Part shown: positions 46,756 to 59,300 of the stretch, piece by piece | Position numbering within the stretch: the stretch's first letter is position 1 | Layout of the letters: the number at the start of each line of letters is the position of its first letter | Assembly: GCF_905171775.1 (NCBI RefSeq) | Contig: NC_053495.1 | Span: 106,311,409-106,375,408, forward strand | DNA: 64,000 bases | Direction of reading: 5' to 3' | DNA from: Rana temporaria | Lineage: Eukaryota > Chordata > Amphibia > Anura > Ranidae | Notes under the pieces: model-generated | The model's input: the letters and a program-made list of their open reading frames with translations, nothing else | Databases searched by the model: none | What the model was told of the DNA's origin: nothing | Made by a program: the position numbers and the translations under genes

Positions 46756-47155
46756 CATTGTGCCCTACGGATCCATCTGTTCTACTGACTTCCCCACGGA
46801 TCCCGACCGGGTGTCTGGTCTCTGAATTGAGTCTGAATATCCTGTGCAGTGCATATCAGTTCCTCTATTGCTGCAATATGGTTAATGCGCGTCACCCATT
46901 CTTTTATAGTTGGTGGTGCCGTGGCTCTCCAGTGAACAGGAACACATAGTCTGGCTGCATTGATCATATGTATCGCCACCCAATTGCGATACCGCTTTTT
47001 GGAAATTTTTGAGAGATAAAGAAGGTACTGTGCTGATGAAAACTCCAGGGGGAGCGTAGAGACTGCTGTTGTCACGTCATGCACCTTATGCCAATATGGT
47101 TGTATCAGTGGACATTCCCACCAGATATGGAGAAAAGTGCCCAAAACCTGTCCAC

Positions 47156-49215
47156 TAGGGATGAGCTTCGAGTTCGAGTCAAACTCATGTTCGACTCGAA
47201 CATTGCCTGTTCGGCGAACAACGAACAATTAGGGTTGTTCGCGGCAAATTCGAAAAGCCGCGTAACACCCTGTTAAAGTCTATGGGAGAAATCTAAAGTG
47301 ATAATTTTATAGGCTAATATTCAAGTTATTGTCCTAAAAAGTGTTTGGGGACCTGGGTCCTGTCCCAGGGGACATGTATTAATGCAAAAAAAGTTTTAAA
47401 AACTGACGTTTTTCCGGGAGCAGTAAAGTTAGCATGTGAAATATCGCATGTTTCCCGTACATAGAACTGTCTCTGCACAAAGTGTCATTTCTGAAAGGAA
47501 AAAAAGTCTTTTAAAACCGGACTTGCGGCTATAATAAATTGTCGGCTCTGGCAATTACAGAGATGATTCATTCATAAAAAAAAATAAAAAAATTGCGTGG
47601 TGGTCCCCCCAAATTCCATTACCAGGCCCTTCAGGTCTGGAATGGATATTAAGGGGAACCCCGCCGTCAATTTTTAAAAAAAATTACGTGGGGTTCCCCC
47701 AAAATATCCATTCCAGACCCTTCAGGTCTGGTGTGGATTTTAAGGGGAACTCCACCCCAAATGTAAAAAAAAAATGGCGTGGAGTTCCCCCAAAAATTCA
47801 CACCAGACCCCTTATCCGAGCACGTTAACCTGGCCGGCCGCAGAAAAGAGGGGGGGACAGAGTGCGCCCCCCCTCTCCTGAACCGTACCAGGCCACATGC
47901 CCTCAACATGGGGAGGATGTCCCCATGTTGATGGGGACAAGGGCCTCATCTCCACAACCCTTGCCCGGTGGTTGTGGGGGTCTGCGGGCGGGGGGCTTAT
48001 CAGAATCTGGAAGACCCCTTTAACAAAGGGGACCCCCAGATCCTGCCCCCCTATGTGAATTGTTAATGGGGTACATTGTACCCCTACCATTTCACAAAGG
48101 AAGTGTAAATAGTTGGAAAAAAGCACACACACACACCGTAGAAAAAAGTCCTTTGTTAATTAAAAAAAATAAAAAAAATACAGCGGTGATAATCCACTCG
48201 TTCCCGGCTTCCTGCTCCAACGTTGTCTGTATCCAGTGATGGTCGGTGATCCCCGGTCCAGCAATGAGAAGATCCATTCATCCAGAGCGCAGCAACGCCG
48301 ACCTCCTCTCACCGCTGGACACAGCCCAGCGAATGACGTGGCTGAAGCTGTGACATTTCTTATATAGGGGAGGCGGGGCCGCCTGTCACGTGACCCCACC
48401 CCCTCTGACGCACCCTCTGCTACGTCACTGTGGAAGCCCAGTCTTCCCCCTTGCTGGGCTTCCCCAGTGACGTAGCAGAGGGTGCGTCAGAGGGTGCGGG
48501 GTCACGTGACGGTGGCCCTGCCTCCCCTATATAAGAAATGTCACAGCTTCAGCCGCGTCATTCGCTGGGCTGTGTCCAGCGAGAGAGGAGGTCGGCGTGG
48601 CTGTGCTCTGGATGGATGGATCGTCTTATCGCTAGACCGGAGATCACCGACCGTCGTTGGATACAGACAACATTGGAGCAGGAAGCCGGGACCGAGAGTG
48701 GATTACCACCGCTGGATTTTTTTATTTATTTTTTATTAATAAACGATTTTTCTATGGTGTGTGTGTGTTTTTTGCAACTATTTACACTTCCTTCGTGAAA
48801 TGGTAGGGGTACAATGTACCCCATTAGCAATTCACATAGGGGGGGGACAGGATCTGGAGGTCCCCTTTGTTAAAGGGGGACCGCAGACCCCCCCAACTTT
48901 ACACCCCCCCTAGGTACGAGATTTAAAGTAATATTTCACTTTTTATTGTTTCACTTTTAGCATTATTAAATTCACTGCTCCTGAAAAAACGGACGTTTTT
49001 AAAACTTTTTTTTGCATTGATACATGTCCCCTGGAGCAGGACCCAGGTCCCCAAACACTTTTTAGGACAATAACTTGCATATTAGCCTTTAAAATTAGCA
49101 CTTTAGATTTCAAATGTCCCATAGACTTTAACGGGGTTCTAAACTTCACACGAACATTTGGTGTGTTCGCAAGTTCTGGTGCAAACCGAATAGGGGGGTG
49201 TTTGGCTCATCCCTA
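47156..49215. mobile_element. Foldback hAT-like element, copy 3, 2060 bp, perfect 8-bp TSD
   Basis: CTGTCCAC at 47148-47155 is repeated at 49216-49223, and the ORF2 homology of L1-4 is continuous if the element is removed. The ends TAGGGATGAGC and (inverted) TAGGGATGAGC are perfect. An 8-bp duplication with TAGGG/CAGGG ends is the hAT signature. The arms are inverted around 48443-48455 (AAGCCCAG...CTGGGCTT); the left arm is about 1.29 kb and the right about 0.76 kb, the right having lost an internal block. The element is non-coding; frames of about 85 codons around 48500-48800 are arm by-products. Confidence 0.87.
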
Positions 49216-51687
49216 CTGTCCACATCTCCAGCACCGATCCGGTACTGAGGGGGAAAACTTGTGTACGATAACCGGTGTCCTATACCACCGTGTCCTAATC
49301 TTGTAGCCGTTCTCCTGAATGCTCACACTCAGTGAGCTCTTGAAGATAAACCAGTTAATATTCTCCCAGTCTTTCGTCTCAATAAGTCTACCCAGCCGGG
49401 TTTCCCAGGAGGCCTGCTCCGCCTGCATAGATGCAAAGGCTGCCCTAAACATGGATGCATACAGCATCGAAATTACATGTCTCTGAGGGGACGTACTAGA
49501 GCATAGCGATTCAAGTACTGTGTGCGATTTCGTAAAACAGCCCCTGACCCTTGGGTTATCTAAAAAGTGTCTCAGTTGAAGATAAGCAAATATGGGAAAC
49601 TTCTTGGTTAAGGATATCTTCTCAAGTTCTTTCAAATATAGGAATCTATCTCCAGAAAATAAATGTTTGGCCAGCATATCTGTATGTGTCCATTCATCTG
49701 TCAAGTAGCTTTCGTCTCGTCCAGGGATGAAGTCCAGGTTACCCCTAAGAGGAGTCAATCTACATTCCGTCGTCGATACTGCAAATGTGTCACAGGCCTT
49801 CGTGAATGCCGATAGATTTGCCTCTACCAGCGGATGAGATGGGACGTTAAACGTCCAATGCCTCTTGGAAATCCAAGGTATGTTCCCGAGGTCAGCTCCT
49901 GTAATTTGATTTTCCAATCGTACCCAGCCTTTACAGTGTGTGTGTGTAATCGCCAGTCCACTACCCGTGTGAGGTGCGTAGCCCAATAGTATCTCTGCAA
50001 GTCCGGGAGACCAATACCTCCCTCTACTTTAGGCAACACCAGTTTCGCCCAGCTGATTCTGGGTGCTTTGGACCCCCACAGGAATTTCCTACATAGTATT
50101 TTGTATGTTGCGAAGAAGGAAGGTCGGGAGTGCAATCGGGATTGTCTGCAGTTTATATGGCATTCGGGGAAGAACCGTCATTTTCAAGATGGCAGCTCGC
50201 CCGAACCAAGAGATTATGGGAGAGTCCCATAGCAACATGTCCTGTTGTATGGCCTTCAGTTCAGGCATACAATTCTTCTCATAAAGGTCTGATAGTTTAC
50301 CTGGGAGCCGAATGCCCAGGTAGGTAATATCATCAGTTTTCCAACGAAAAGGGAAGTTCTTCTGGCAGCGGAGAACTAGCGAAGGAGGTAAAGAGACATT
50401 CAGGGCACTTGGAATAGTTGATCTTCAAGTGCAAGATATATCGGAACTGTTCAAACACTTGCAGCAGATTAGGTAAGGATATCAAGGAGGAAGAGAGGAA
50501 AAGCAAAATGTCATTAGCAAAGGCCGCTAACTTGTATTCTTTTTGGAGTATTTAAACCCCTGTTATATCAGGATGAGCCCGAATGCAACGAAGTAGGGGT
50601 TCTAGTGTGAGGATATGCAGTATAGGAGAAAAGGGGCAGCCTTGTCTGGTGCCATTGTGAATGGAGAAGGCCTCTGACAGGTGACCGTTAACCCAGACCC
50701 TCGCTCGTGGAGTCGTGTAAAGAGCTCCAATAAAGGCCCTCAATCTTGTCCCTAGACCAAGTGCTTCCAGGACCGAGTGCATGTAGTCCCAAGGCCAACC
50801 GGTCAAAGGCCTTCTCCACGTCCAACGATAAAAAGAACCCTTCACTTTTTGTAGAGGTAAGCCAATGATGCAAATTAAGGGCCTTAATGGTGTTGTCCCT
50901 GGCCTCCCTGCCAGGGACAAAACCCACCTGGTCAAGACCCACCCACGCCGGGACGTAGAGGGCCAACCGTGTCGCCAGGATTTTTGATAACATTTTCAGT
51001 TCGCCGCTTAAATGCGAGATCGGCCTATAATTCGCTACATCTGAGGGATCCTTTCCTTCTTTAGGTATTACTGAGATATACGCTTCCAGCAGGGTGTTTG
51101 AATTAGAAGAGGAGCCCGCCAAAGAGTTAAAGGCTTTTAGGAAACCTGGCGCTAAAAGTTCAGTGAAGCATTTGTAATATTGTGCCATTAGGCCGTTCGG
51201 GCCTGGGTTCCTGCCCGGTTTGGTAGCTTTTAGGGCTTCCACCCATTCTTCAGACGTCAACGTCGACTCTAAAATTTGCTGATCTTCCGTGGACAATGCC
51301 TGGGGACAATATTTGTGTACACAAATTTTTTATCAGGAATTCCCTAGTACCTGATGAGCCCACTCCTTCCTCCTTTGCCCTAATGTTATATAATTTGCTA
51401 TAGTACTCTTGGAATTGGCGGGAAATATCTTCCGTCTTAGTATGAATCCCACCTTGCTTATCTCTTACATGATGAATAGTGGAGGCAAGGACACGTTTTT
51501 TGTGTGAACCTTGCTAATAGTCTGCCCGGCTTGTTCCTGTGTTCATAGAACAATTTTTGCGATAACATCATGCGCTTGTGAGCTTTTTTGTACAGTTCCT
51601 CACGTAAAAGTGTCCTTGTCTCTGCTAGTTCAGCCGCTACCTCCACGGCCATGGAGCCTTTGTGCTGAGTTTCAAGCTTAGAGATTT

Positions 51688-52413
51688 TTAGCCAGATTCA
51701 GAAAGAGTTAAGCTGGCTTATCAGTAGATACGCCGTCGTAACTCTGAATCTAAGCCGTCTTATATTTAAGTGTATTCTCAAATTGAGATACACTTAAATC
51801 TAGCTAAGATACGACGGCCTGCTCCATCTTATCTTAGCTTTCTATTTAGGCCGGCCGCTAGGGGCGTGAACGCTGATTTACGCCTAGAATACGTAAATCA
51901 GCAAGATACGCCTATTGACAAACATATGCTTGCAGTAAAGATACGCCGTTTACGTAAGGCGTTTTCAGGCGTAAAGTTAGTCCAACAAAAAGCTGGCCCA
52001 GCCAATGTTAAGTATAGACGTCGGTCCAGCGTCAAATTTTTTAATTTTTACGTCGTTTGCGTAAGTCGTCTGTGAATGGGGCTGGGCGTAATTTACGTTC
52101 ACGTCGAAACCAATAAGTCTTTGCGGCGTAATTTGGAGCATGCGCACTGGGATATGTCCACGGACGGCGCATGCGCCATTCGTAAAAAAACGTCAATCAC
52201 GTCGGGTCACGATTCATTAGCATAAAACACGCTCACCTCTTCACAATTTGAATTAGGCGCGCTTAGGTCCGGCACATTTACACTACGCTGCCGTAACTTA
52301 GGACGCAAGTGCTTTGTGAATACAGCACTTGCCTCTCTAACTTACGGCAGCGTAGCGTATATGCAATACGTTACGCCTGCCTAACGTTAGGCACAGGTAT
52401 GTGAATCTAGCTA
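51688..52413. mobile_element. MITE E (same family as A-D)
   Basis: The termini AGCCAGATTCAGA and (inverted) AGCTAGATTCACA match the family, with the first bases changed. TACGCCG and ACGTAAAT words fill the interior as in the others. It interrupts L1-4 ORF2 between the endonuclease and RT. The target duplication is blurred. Confidence 0.75.
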
Positions 52414-53394
52414 TAAATCTGTAAGCTCCTGGATAAGGGCAACATGTTTCCTTTTCCTCCTCGTCCTCTCACGATGCATTTATGTGCCTCCCATTGAGTC
52501 ATGGGTGAAGTATTCCCCAATTGCCTGTTTTAAGTTTAGCTACGTCTGCAATGTCCGTAAGTAGGGAGGCATCTAGTCTCCAAACCTTCGTGAATGATTC
52601 CCTCTACGGGAATCGCAGAGTCAGGGTAACAGGATGATGGTCAGACCAAATTTTCAATTGCGTCGTACAGGTATGAGAGATTGTTTTGGGAAAGGAAAAT
52701 ATAGTCTAGCCTCGAGTATCGTTGGTGTGGGGACGAGAAAAACGTGTAGTCCCTTCCTCTGGGATTCAAAGTGCGCCATGTGTCATGGAGAGCCAAAGAG
52801 GCCAGTCCTAGTTTCACCTGGCGTAAGGCTGAGAAAGGGAGGGACAAGGCTCCTGTAGATGTATCAAGACTCGGATCTAGGGCCATGTTTAAGTCCCCCC
52901 CGAGTATTAAGAGACCCGATTTGAAAGAGGTAAGTTTCGAAAGCGTATCCCTCAAAAAAGAAACCTGTCTGGAGTTAGGGCAATACACGTTAGCAAGCGT
53001 CATCAGCCTGTCTTTCCATAACCCCTTAAGGAAGATGAATCTACCCCCGGGTCAACCATCTGGTCAGTGAGGCAGAATGCAAGTGACTTTGCGAGCAAGA
53101 TTGCTACTCCCTTCGTCTTGGAATCAGCACAGGTCGCATGAAAGACATCAGGGTATCTCTTGTTGGTGAGACGCTGAATATTGTTTGATTTGAAATGCGT
53201 CTCTTGAAAAAAGACGATATAAGCATTTTGTCTATGTGCTTCTGCGAGAAAACTTGAGCATTTCTCAGGAATATTAAGGCCCTTGGCATTAACTGAGAGA
53301 ACCTTGAGTGACAGAGGAGCTGTAGACTGCATTATGGAAGCCATGAGCGCTTAACAGGTGAATCTACACCTACCTTTTTCGATAGTAGACGGAG

Positions 53395-53470
53395 AGGGCA
53401 GGAGGTAGGCAAGGGTAAAAAAAAGGGGGGGGAGGGTGAAAAGAGGAGAGAAGACAGGAAAAGAGAATGG
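53395..53470 (-). other. Polypyrimidine tract upstream of L1-4 ORF2
   Basis: On the coding strand this is a C/T-rich run ending about 50 nt before ORF2, matching the position in the other copies. Confidence 0.5.
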
Positions 53471-53753
53471 GCCGCACTAGTTGAGAGTAGGGGACACAGA
53501 CACTATCTGTATCCTACGCTAGATATGTCTGTTAATGCCGGGGGACAGGGGGAAGAGGTGACAGAGATAGAGATAGAACAGAGAGGACATAGTGGACATA
53601 TGCCTCTAACAGGTGTCATGCGATGTGTCAAAAACCTCTTCCTCTCCAGGCGTTGCTTCCAAAATATTCAGACATTGGATTACTTCATTATTACGATGTT
53701 TTATTCTTCCAACGATTATGACAGCTAGACAGTTTATGCTTACATTGTTACGT

Positions 53754-54220
53754 TGTTACAGACATCATGGCAGGTAGGCATCACAAAGTTACAGAAGGAG
53801 GAAATAGATGTTACATCTTCTCTGCTGGAAAGAGCCCCTTATGATCTTTCTCCTGGGTGAGGGTCCCATCCCCACCCTGAGGCTTCCGTAGGGCCGGGAT
53901 GACCCTCGAGATTCCCGTGGGTCAGATGACCCTGAGGTTTCCTCCCTTGCTATGCTTACCACGTGTACATTTATACAGGTTTAACAGCTAACTAAGCACA
54001 AATCTAGCTTTCCAAACAAGGTTACGATGAGCTCTAACGCTCGCTATGTATATTTAAGTAACATCTCCTCCCCTATCCTTGACGTAGGACTTCAAGAATA
54101 GATATGGCCTAACCTACATTGACCTTCGTTTGTCTTTAACAAACCTTCAAATGCTACCATGTTTAAATAAATGATTCAGAGACCTTTAGAACATAATATC
54201 AATACATTTAAAATCTAACA
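53754..54220 (-). mobile_element. Possible LTR next to a polypurine tract
   Basis: The stretch starts TGTTACAGAC and ends AAATCTAACA, giving similar inverted ends TGTTAC/TGTTAG. ATTCCCCCTTAATGC follows immediately; on the minus strand this is a purine tract leading into TGTTAGA, as at the start of a 3' LTR. No second LTR, protein or duplication supports it, and the adjoining AT-rich DNA (54231-54584 and 60655 onward) shows no recognisable internal gene. Confidence 0.3.
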
Positions 54221-54584
54221 ATTCCCCCTTAATGCACTGTAATTAACAAACAAAATAAGTGCATTCATCTTAAATAATAAAGGTTTCTGACTCACTTTTT
54301 TCCAATACAAACAATACAATTTAACATTTCAGATATTGTACATAAACTTTTTCCAAAATTCTGCGATATTCCTGTGAAATATTTAACCATTTCATTCCAT
54401 TAAGAAACTATAAATTATTATATTATTAATTTATTTTTAATTTATTCTCCATCTAAATGATGTAATATTAAAAATTTTCTTCCTTTACCTTCATAAATTT
54501 TACTTCTTATAACTTCAACCATATCATATAACTATTTATCATAAAGAAGAAATAAATATATTTGATGTATCAAATTATATTACT
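54221..54584. other. AT-rich stretch without recognised feature
   Basis: Continuous with 60655 onward once L1-5 is removed. No coding is seen. Confidence 0.4.
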
Positions 54585-54739
54585 CTAGAGGGGGAGTGGC
54601 TTGCGCGTGCACGCGAATGGACGCTTGAGCTGTGAGCTCCGCCGACCGGACCGGACAACGAGCGACATTACGGGCACCCACGCTGCTCTACACCGTCACC
54701 ACGGACACGTCTCCACCTCCCCCGGGTCCCGCCGACACA

Positions 54740-55909
54740 ATGACCCGAAAACGGGCACAGGAACGAGGCCCGAAAAGGCTGGAATCCTTCTCCTTCCAGC
54801 CCCGCCGAAAAAGCCAAGATGGCGCCGACGGGAACACAGCGCGGCAGATGCTGGACTACACGGCTCTCCCCACAGCCCATCCACGAGACCTGAAGCTGCC
54901 GCAGCAGCTCTCCTACCCTCCGGATAACTCACCTGCCACACCGGGAACGCAGAGCCCTGCCAAGTCCAAGATGAGGATGGACCCCCACACGCAGGCCTCA
55001 ATCGCAGTGAGTACAGGCCTACACAATGACTCTGCCATATCCTCCCTACAGTCCTCCATTGCCCAATTCTCCACCACAGGGCAGCCGGTGTTAGACACCA
55101 CAATGAAGGACATGCTCATGACATTACAATCCTCACTCATGACTAACCTATCCTCATTGATCAACACATTCTCTTTGGAAATGAAGCATATGGACAATAG
55201 AATGCAGTTTATAGAGAACAAAATGGTGGATTGCACTGACACAGTAAACGAGCTAGTAGATGGCTATGCTGAGCAAAGGGATGACAATTTATGGATCAAG
55301 GCGAAGCTCGCGGACCTTGAGGACCGCTCCAGACGCAACAACATTAAAATACGTGGGGTCCCTGAAAGCGTCCAGCCAAAGGAGCTGCATGCCTATGCCA
55401 GCACCATGTTCTCCAGCATGTTGCCTGATCTCTCCCCCATTGAACTCACTATAGACCGCATACACCGGCTCCCCAAGCCCCGCCATTTGGAAGCGGATAT
55501 ACCTAGAGATGTGCTATTAAGAATACATTTTTTTCAAGCTAAAGAGCAAATATTAATGAAAGCAAGGGAAGTTTCCCCGCTCCCGGCGCCATACTCAGAT
55601 ATCCAGCTGTACGCCGATCTCTCTCAGTACACACTCCAGATGAGAAGACAGCTTAAAACCATCACGAAGGCCCTGCATAACCATAAGATCATCTATAAAT
55701 GGCGACACCCAGCGACCATCTTGGTCACTCACAATGGCATCCCACATGCCATATCCACCCTAGAAGGCGGTATGAAGCTACTACACTCCAGGGGAATTCT
55801 ACCGGATCCCCCCCACAACCAGCCTGAACACAACGGAGCCCCTAACCCATTCACCTTTGGAGCTGACAAGGGGAAGTTCAAAATAAATAACCCGAGACCG
55901 CTACGCTGA
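54740..55909 (+). CDS. L1-5 ORF1 protein (RNA-binding chaperone), intact
   Basis: 389 codons from the ATG at 54740 (MTRKRAQERG). The frame is open upstream to 54632, but without an ATG. A basic N-terminus is followed by a long helical region likely to form the trimeric coiled coil (about residues 95-190: LQSSLMTNLSSLINTFSLEM, MQFIENKMVDCTDTV). Then comes the RRM-like domain opening LADLEDRSRRNNIKIRGVPE, and the C-terminal domain with TIDRIHRLPKPR, DVLLRIHFFQAKEQILMKAR and SQYTLQMRRQLK. This layout is that of L1 ORF1p, which binds the element RNA in the cytoplasm and helps strand exchange. No stop or frameshift is seen. Confidence 0.9.
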   Translation: MTRKRAQERGPKRLESFSFQPRRKSQDGADGNTARQMLDYTALPTAHPRDLKLPQQLSYPPDNSPATPGTQSPAKSKMRMDPHTQASIAVSTGLHNDSAISSLQSSIAQFSTTGQPVLDTTMKDMLMTLQSSLMTNLSSLINTFSLEMKHMDNRMQFIENKMVDCTDTVNELVDGYAEQRDDNLWIKAKLADLEDRSRRNNIKIRGVPESVQPKELHAYASTMFSSMLPDLSPIELTIDRIHRLPKPRHLEADIPRDVLLRIHFFQAKEQILMKAREVSPLPAPYSDIQLYADLSQYTLQMRRQLKTITKALHNHKIIYKWRHPATILVTHNGIPHAISTLEGGMKLLHSRGILPDPPHNQPEHNGAPNPFTFGADKGKFKINNPRPLR

Positions 55910-56394
55910 GCACCGCATATGTCCGGTCTGGTCATGCGACCCACCACCTGCTCACAAAACTCTCCCCTGCACTTAATCAGCCGCTCGAGTAGAGCAGTTT
56001 GTTGCTGATTCCTACGTTACTCCCTGTACAGGGAAATTGTTGACCTCTTGTTACCTACGGTTCATTTTTTTATTTGCATCTTTTTGTTTTATTTCTTCTG
56101 TTTTGGATATTTTTTCCTCACTAGGGATCACCTAACGGCGCTGCCGTTACATACACTGTACCAAGTGAACCTCTCCTCTAAACCTACGGCACGAACGCCT
56201 TTCAACATCCTACTGTGATTACTCACCTCTACCTTTGTCTCCTCCGTCTTAGCGGCTCAATCCTGCCCTGCCTCTTGATACGCCAGGAAAGCACACCACA
56301 TCGTCTTCCCTATCTACCCACCTGGGTCTTGAGCGGCTTTCACCTACAACTGTAAGTACTCTTAAGCTCTCTTACCACCACCTCACACCAGAAC

Positions 56395-59300
56395 ATGGGG
56401 TTCAAAATACTCTCCCTCAATGCCAAGGGCCTAAACCACCCCGCAAAACGGACATCTTTGTGGTCCTCAGCACTTGCCCACAATTGTGACGTTCTGTGCG
56501 TCCAGGAGACCCACTTTGCGCTACAAGCAGCTCCCAAGTGCTCCCACAAACAGTTCCCACATATCTTTCAGGCCTACTTCTCCAAGAAACAACGCGGAGT
56601 GATGATCGCCATCAGAGACTCGGTCACCTTCCAACTACACCAAAGTCTCACTGACCAGGATGGTAGATATGTGTTTCTCAACTGTGACATCAACAATGTA
56701 CCGTACACACTGGTATCCCTCTATGTCCCAAATCAGGGCCAAATGACATTCCTCAGGAAAATGATGAAGGCAATTCGCAAGTTCCAAACTGGACACCTAC
56801 TTATATGTGGGGATTTCAATAAGGTCCCTAACAATGCCATGGACTCTACCGCCGGGCCTCCCCGGCGTGCTTCTTCCTTGGACTCATTCATTTCTTCTCA
56901 GGGCATGTATGACGTGTGGAGATGCTGTCATGCGAGCGAGAGGGACTTTACGTTCTTGTCGCCCCGTCACAACACCTACTCACGTATTGACTTGTTTTTA
57001 ACTGATAGCTGGTTATTGCAAAGGGTTCTGGGCTCTGAAATCCACACCACCACCTGGTCAGATCATGCCCCCATCAGTCTCACCATCTCTGACAATTCTT
57101 CCCTTCCCATCACCTATATCTGGAGAGCCAACAACTACCTCCTCAATACTCCCTACTACTCAGACACCATCAAAAAAAATCTTGAGGAATACTTCTCAAT
57201 CAATCACACTCCCACATCTGACCCGCTGGTGGTGTGGAATGCCCACAAGGCGGTGATACGGGGGGTCTTCCTCCAAATGGGGGCTAGAGCTAAACGACAT
57301 AGAACTCGAAAGATGGACGAACTCACACAAACCCTGACCTCTGCGGAGGCCCTTAACAAAACCAACCCCTCCCCGTCCCTACAGTCGCAAATCTTTACCT
57401 TAAGACAGGACCTCAGAGCACTACTTCTTGAAAAGCATGAAAAATCATATAAGCTTCTTAAAGCCACTTGTTACTCCACGGGCAATAAAGCTGGGAAAGC
57501 AATGTCCCTCAGAGTCAAAGGTTACAGAACCAAAACGAAAATCCCATATCTGATCCACCCCCACTCCGGAGAAAAGCTCCTTAAACCTCAATTGATAGCA
57601 GATGCATTCAGTGAGTACTATGCTGACCTCTACAATCTCAAAAAAGACCCCTCCACAACCCAACCATCTCCTACCTCGATCCAAACATTCCTGGATAGTG
57701 TTAATCTCCCATCGGTTACCCCCACACAACTCTCCACGTTAAATAACCCCTTCACGATTGAGGAAATCCTTAAAGTAATAAACGGCCTCCCCTCCTCTAA
57801 ATCCCCAGGCCCAGATGGCTTCACTGGGGAATACTACCGGAAATTCCAACACCTCCTAGCTCCCACCTTGCAGCGCACTTTCAACTCAGCCGCTGGTTCA
57901 GCATCCTTCCCAGCTGAAATGCTTGCGGCTACGGTAGTGACCTTACCCAAACCAGGCAAAGACCCCATCTCCCCGAAAATTTCCGCCCCATCTCCCTGCT
58001 AAACGTCGACCTAAAAATTTATGCCAAACTCATAGCCAACAGAATGGAACTCATTCTCCCCTCTCTAATTTCCCCAGACCAATCAGGTTTCACCAAGGGA
58101 CGCCAGGCCTCAGACGCCACGCGACGGATGATAAACATCATCCACCAGATCGAGGCCTCCAAAACGCCTTCTCTGCTTCTCTCCCTGGATGCAGAGAAGG
58201 CGTTTGACAGGGTCCACTGGGGGTATGTCTCAGCAGTATTGACCAAATTTGGTTTAGTTGGTGGCATCCAGGATGCCATCATGGCTTTATACTCCAATCC
58301 CTCAGCCAGGGTACTCTCGTCGGGTGCCCTTTCCACGCCCTTCCAAATCACCAACGGCACTAGGCAGGGATGCCCCCTATCACCCCTAATTTTCAATCTA
58401 GTCATGGAGCCCCTAGCAGAAGTTATAAGAACCAACAAAAACATCTCGGGTATGAATATAGCAAGAGCAGAACACAAGATAAGCCTATTTGCGGACGATG
58501 TGATCCTTGTAGTTACTGACCCTGAGCGCTCCCTGCCTGAGATCCAAAGGATGCTTGCCTGGTTCAGCGAAATATCTTTTTATAAAGCCAATGAGGCCAA
58601 ATCTTACATGCTTAACCTAGGCTTAGACGAGGCCACCAAGAATCGGATCGCACTCAACTTCCCATATGTCTGGGCGGACAGTAGCATTACATATCTGGGG
58701 ATCCAGCTCACCTCTACTACGAAAGCTTTATTTGCCTCTAATTATCTACCAATTCGCTCTAAACTTCAGGCGGATCTCACCAGGCTGGCATCCTTGGAGT
58801 TCTCATGGTCTGGCCGCTTAGCGGCGTTTAAAATGCTCCATCTCCCCCAAATATTGTATCTATTTCGAACCCTCCCCATCCCTATCCCCCTCAAATATTT
58901 CTCCTCACTACAAGCAATGCTATCGAAATACGTCTGGAAAGGCAAAAAAGCCAGATGCGGCCACACTCGACTGACAAAACACCGTTCAGCAGGGGGAATG
59001 GGCTATGTCAACTTCCGAGACTACTACATGGCCTCAATTTTAACGCAAGCTAAGGAATGGCTCTCCCCTGGCCCCCCCTCCACACTATGGGGTAGAATAG
59101 AACAATCCTCAGTTCCACATCATACCATCCCAGCCTGGTTGTTTGCTACCACAATGGGAGCAAAGACACCTCCCCACCTTTCTCCGACCATTCTCGCGAC
59201 CCTCAAGGTCTGGACCCGATTTGCGCGACTGCCCGCGACCCCTGACATACGCTCTACAATACCTGTTCCACTAGAGACATTGCAAATCCTGATGGCTTCC

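Larger units (their letters stand above)
39532..46780 (+). mobile_element. L1-3: L1-clade LINE, split by MITE D and a foldback, RT core deleted, no 3' end
   Basis: The 5' end GAGGGGGCGTGGCCGGAC matches the L1 starts elsewhere. ORF1 runs 39648-41573 around MITE D. The spacer contains a foldback (41609-43002) and ORF2 starts near 44363. ORF2 lacks about 1.3 kb between the endonuclease and the end of the RT. Homology stops at the ORF2 C-terminus near 46755-46780, where the opposite-strand L1-4 begins, so no 3' UTR or poly(A) remains. Confidence 0.8.
46810..53344 (-). pseudogene. L1-4 ORF2, heavily mutated and twice interrupted
   Basis: ATG at 53344. The endonuclease reads LSVNAKGLNIPEK and FFQETHFKS, then after a frameshift near 53003 GGDLN (usually GGDFN). 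MITE E cuts it between endonuclease and RT. The RT has NPGPNG (usually PGPDG), DQVGFVPGREA, LDVEKAFD and TRQGCPFSP. The catalytic box reads FAND near 50520, with an Asp lost. The region GGIGLPDLQRYY follows, then CWRCGQ at 49213. The foldback intervenes, and LHIWWECPLIQPYW resumes at 47157. Several frameshifts and stops show long neutrality. Confidence 0.85.
46800..53640 (-). mobile_element. L1-4: old L1-clade LINE on the minus strand, split by a foldback and MITE E
   Basis: ORF2 homology runs from 53344 down to about 46810, interrupted by the foldback (47156-49215) and MITE E (about 51688-52413). Upstream of ORF2 lies the usual purine-rich stretch (53395-53470; pyrimidine on the coding strand) and spacer to about 53640. 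ORF1 is not seen. The 3' end is cut at nearly the same ORF2 position as L1-3, giving a tail-to-tail junction near 46790. Confidence 0.8.

Noticed and set aside
48482..48798. Two overlapping ~85-codon plus-strand frames
   Set aside because: Non-coding arm of the foldback; the mirrored arm has equivalent frames on the other strand.
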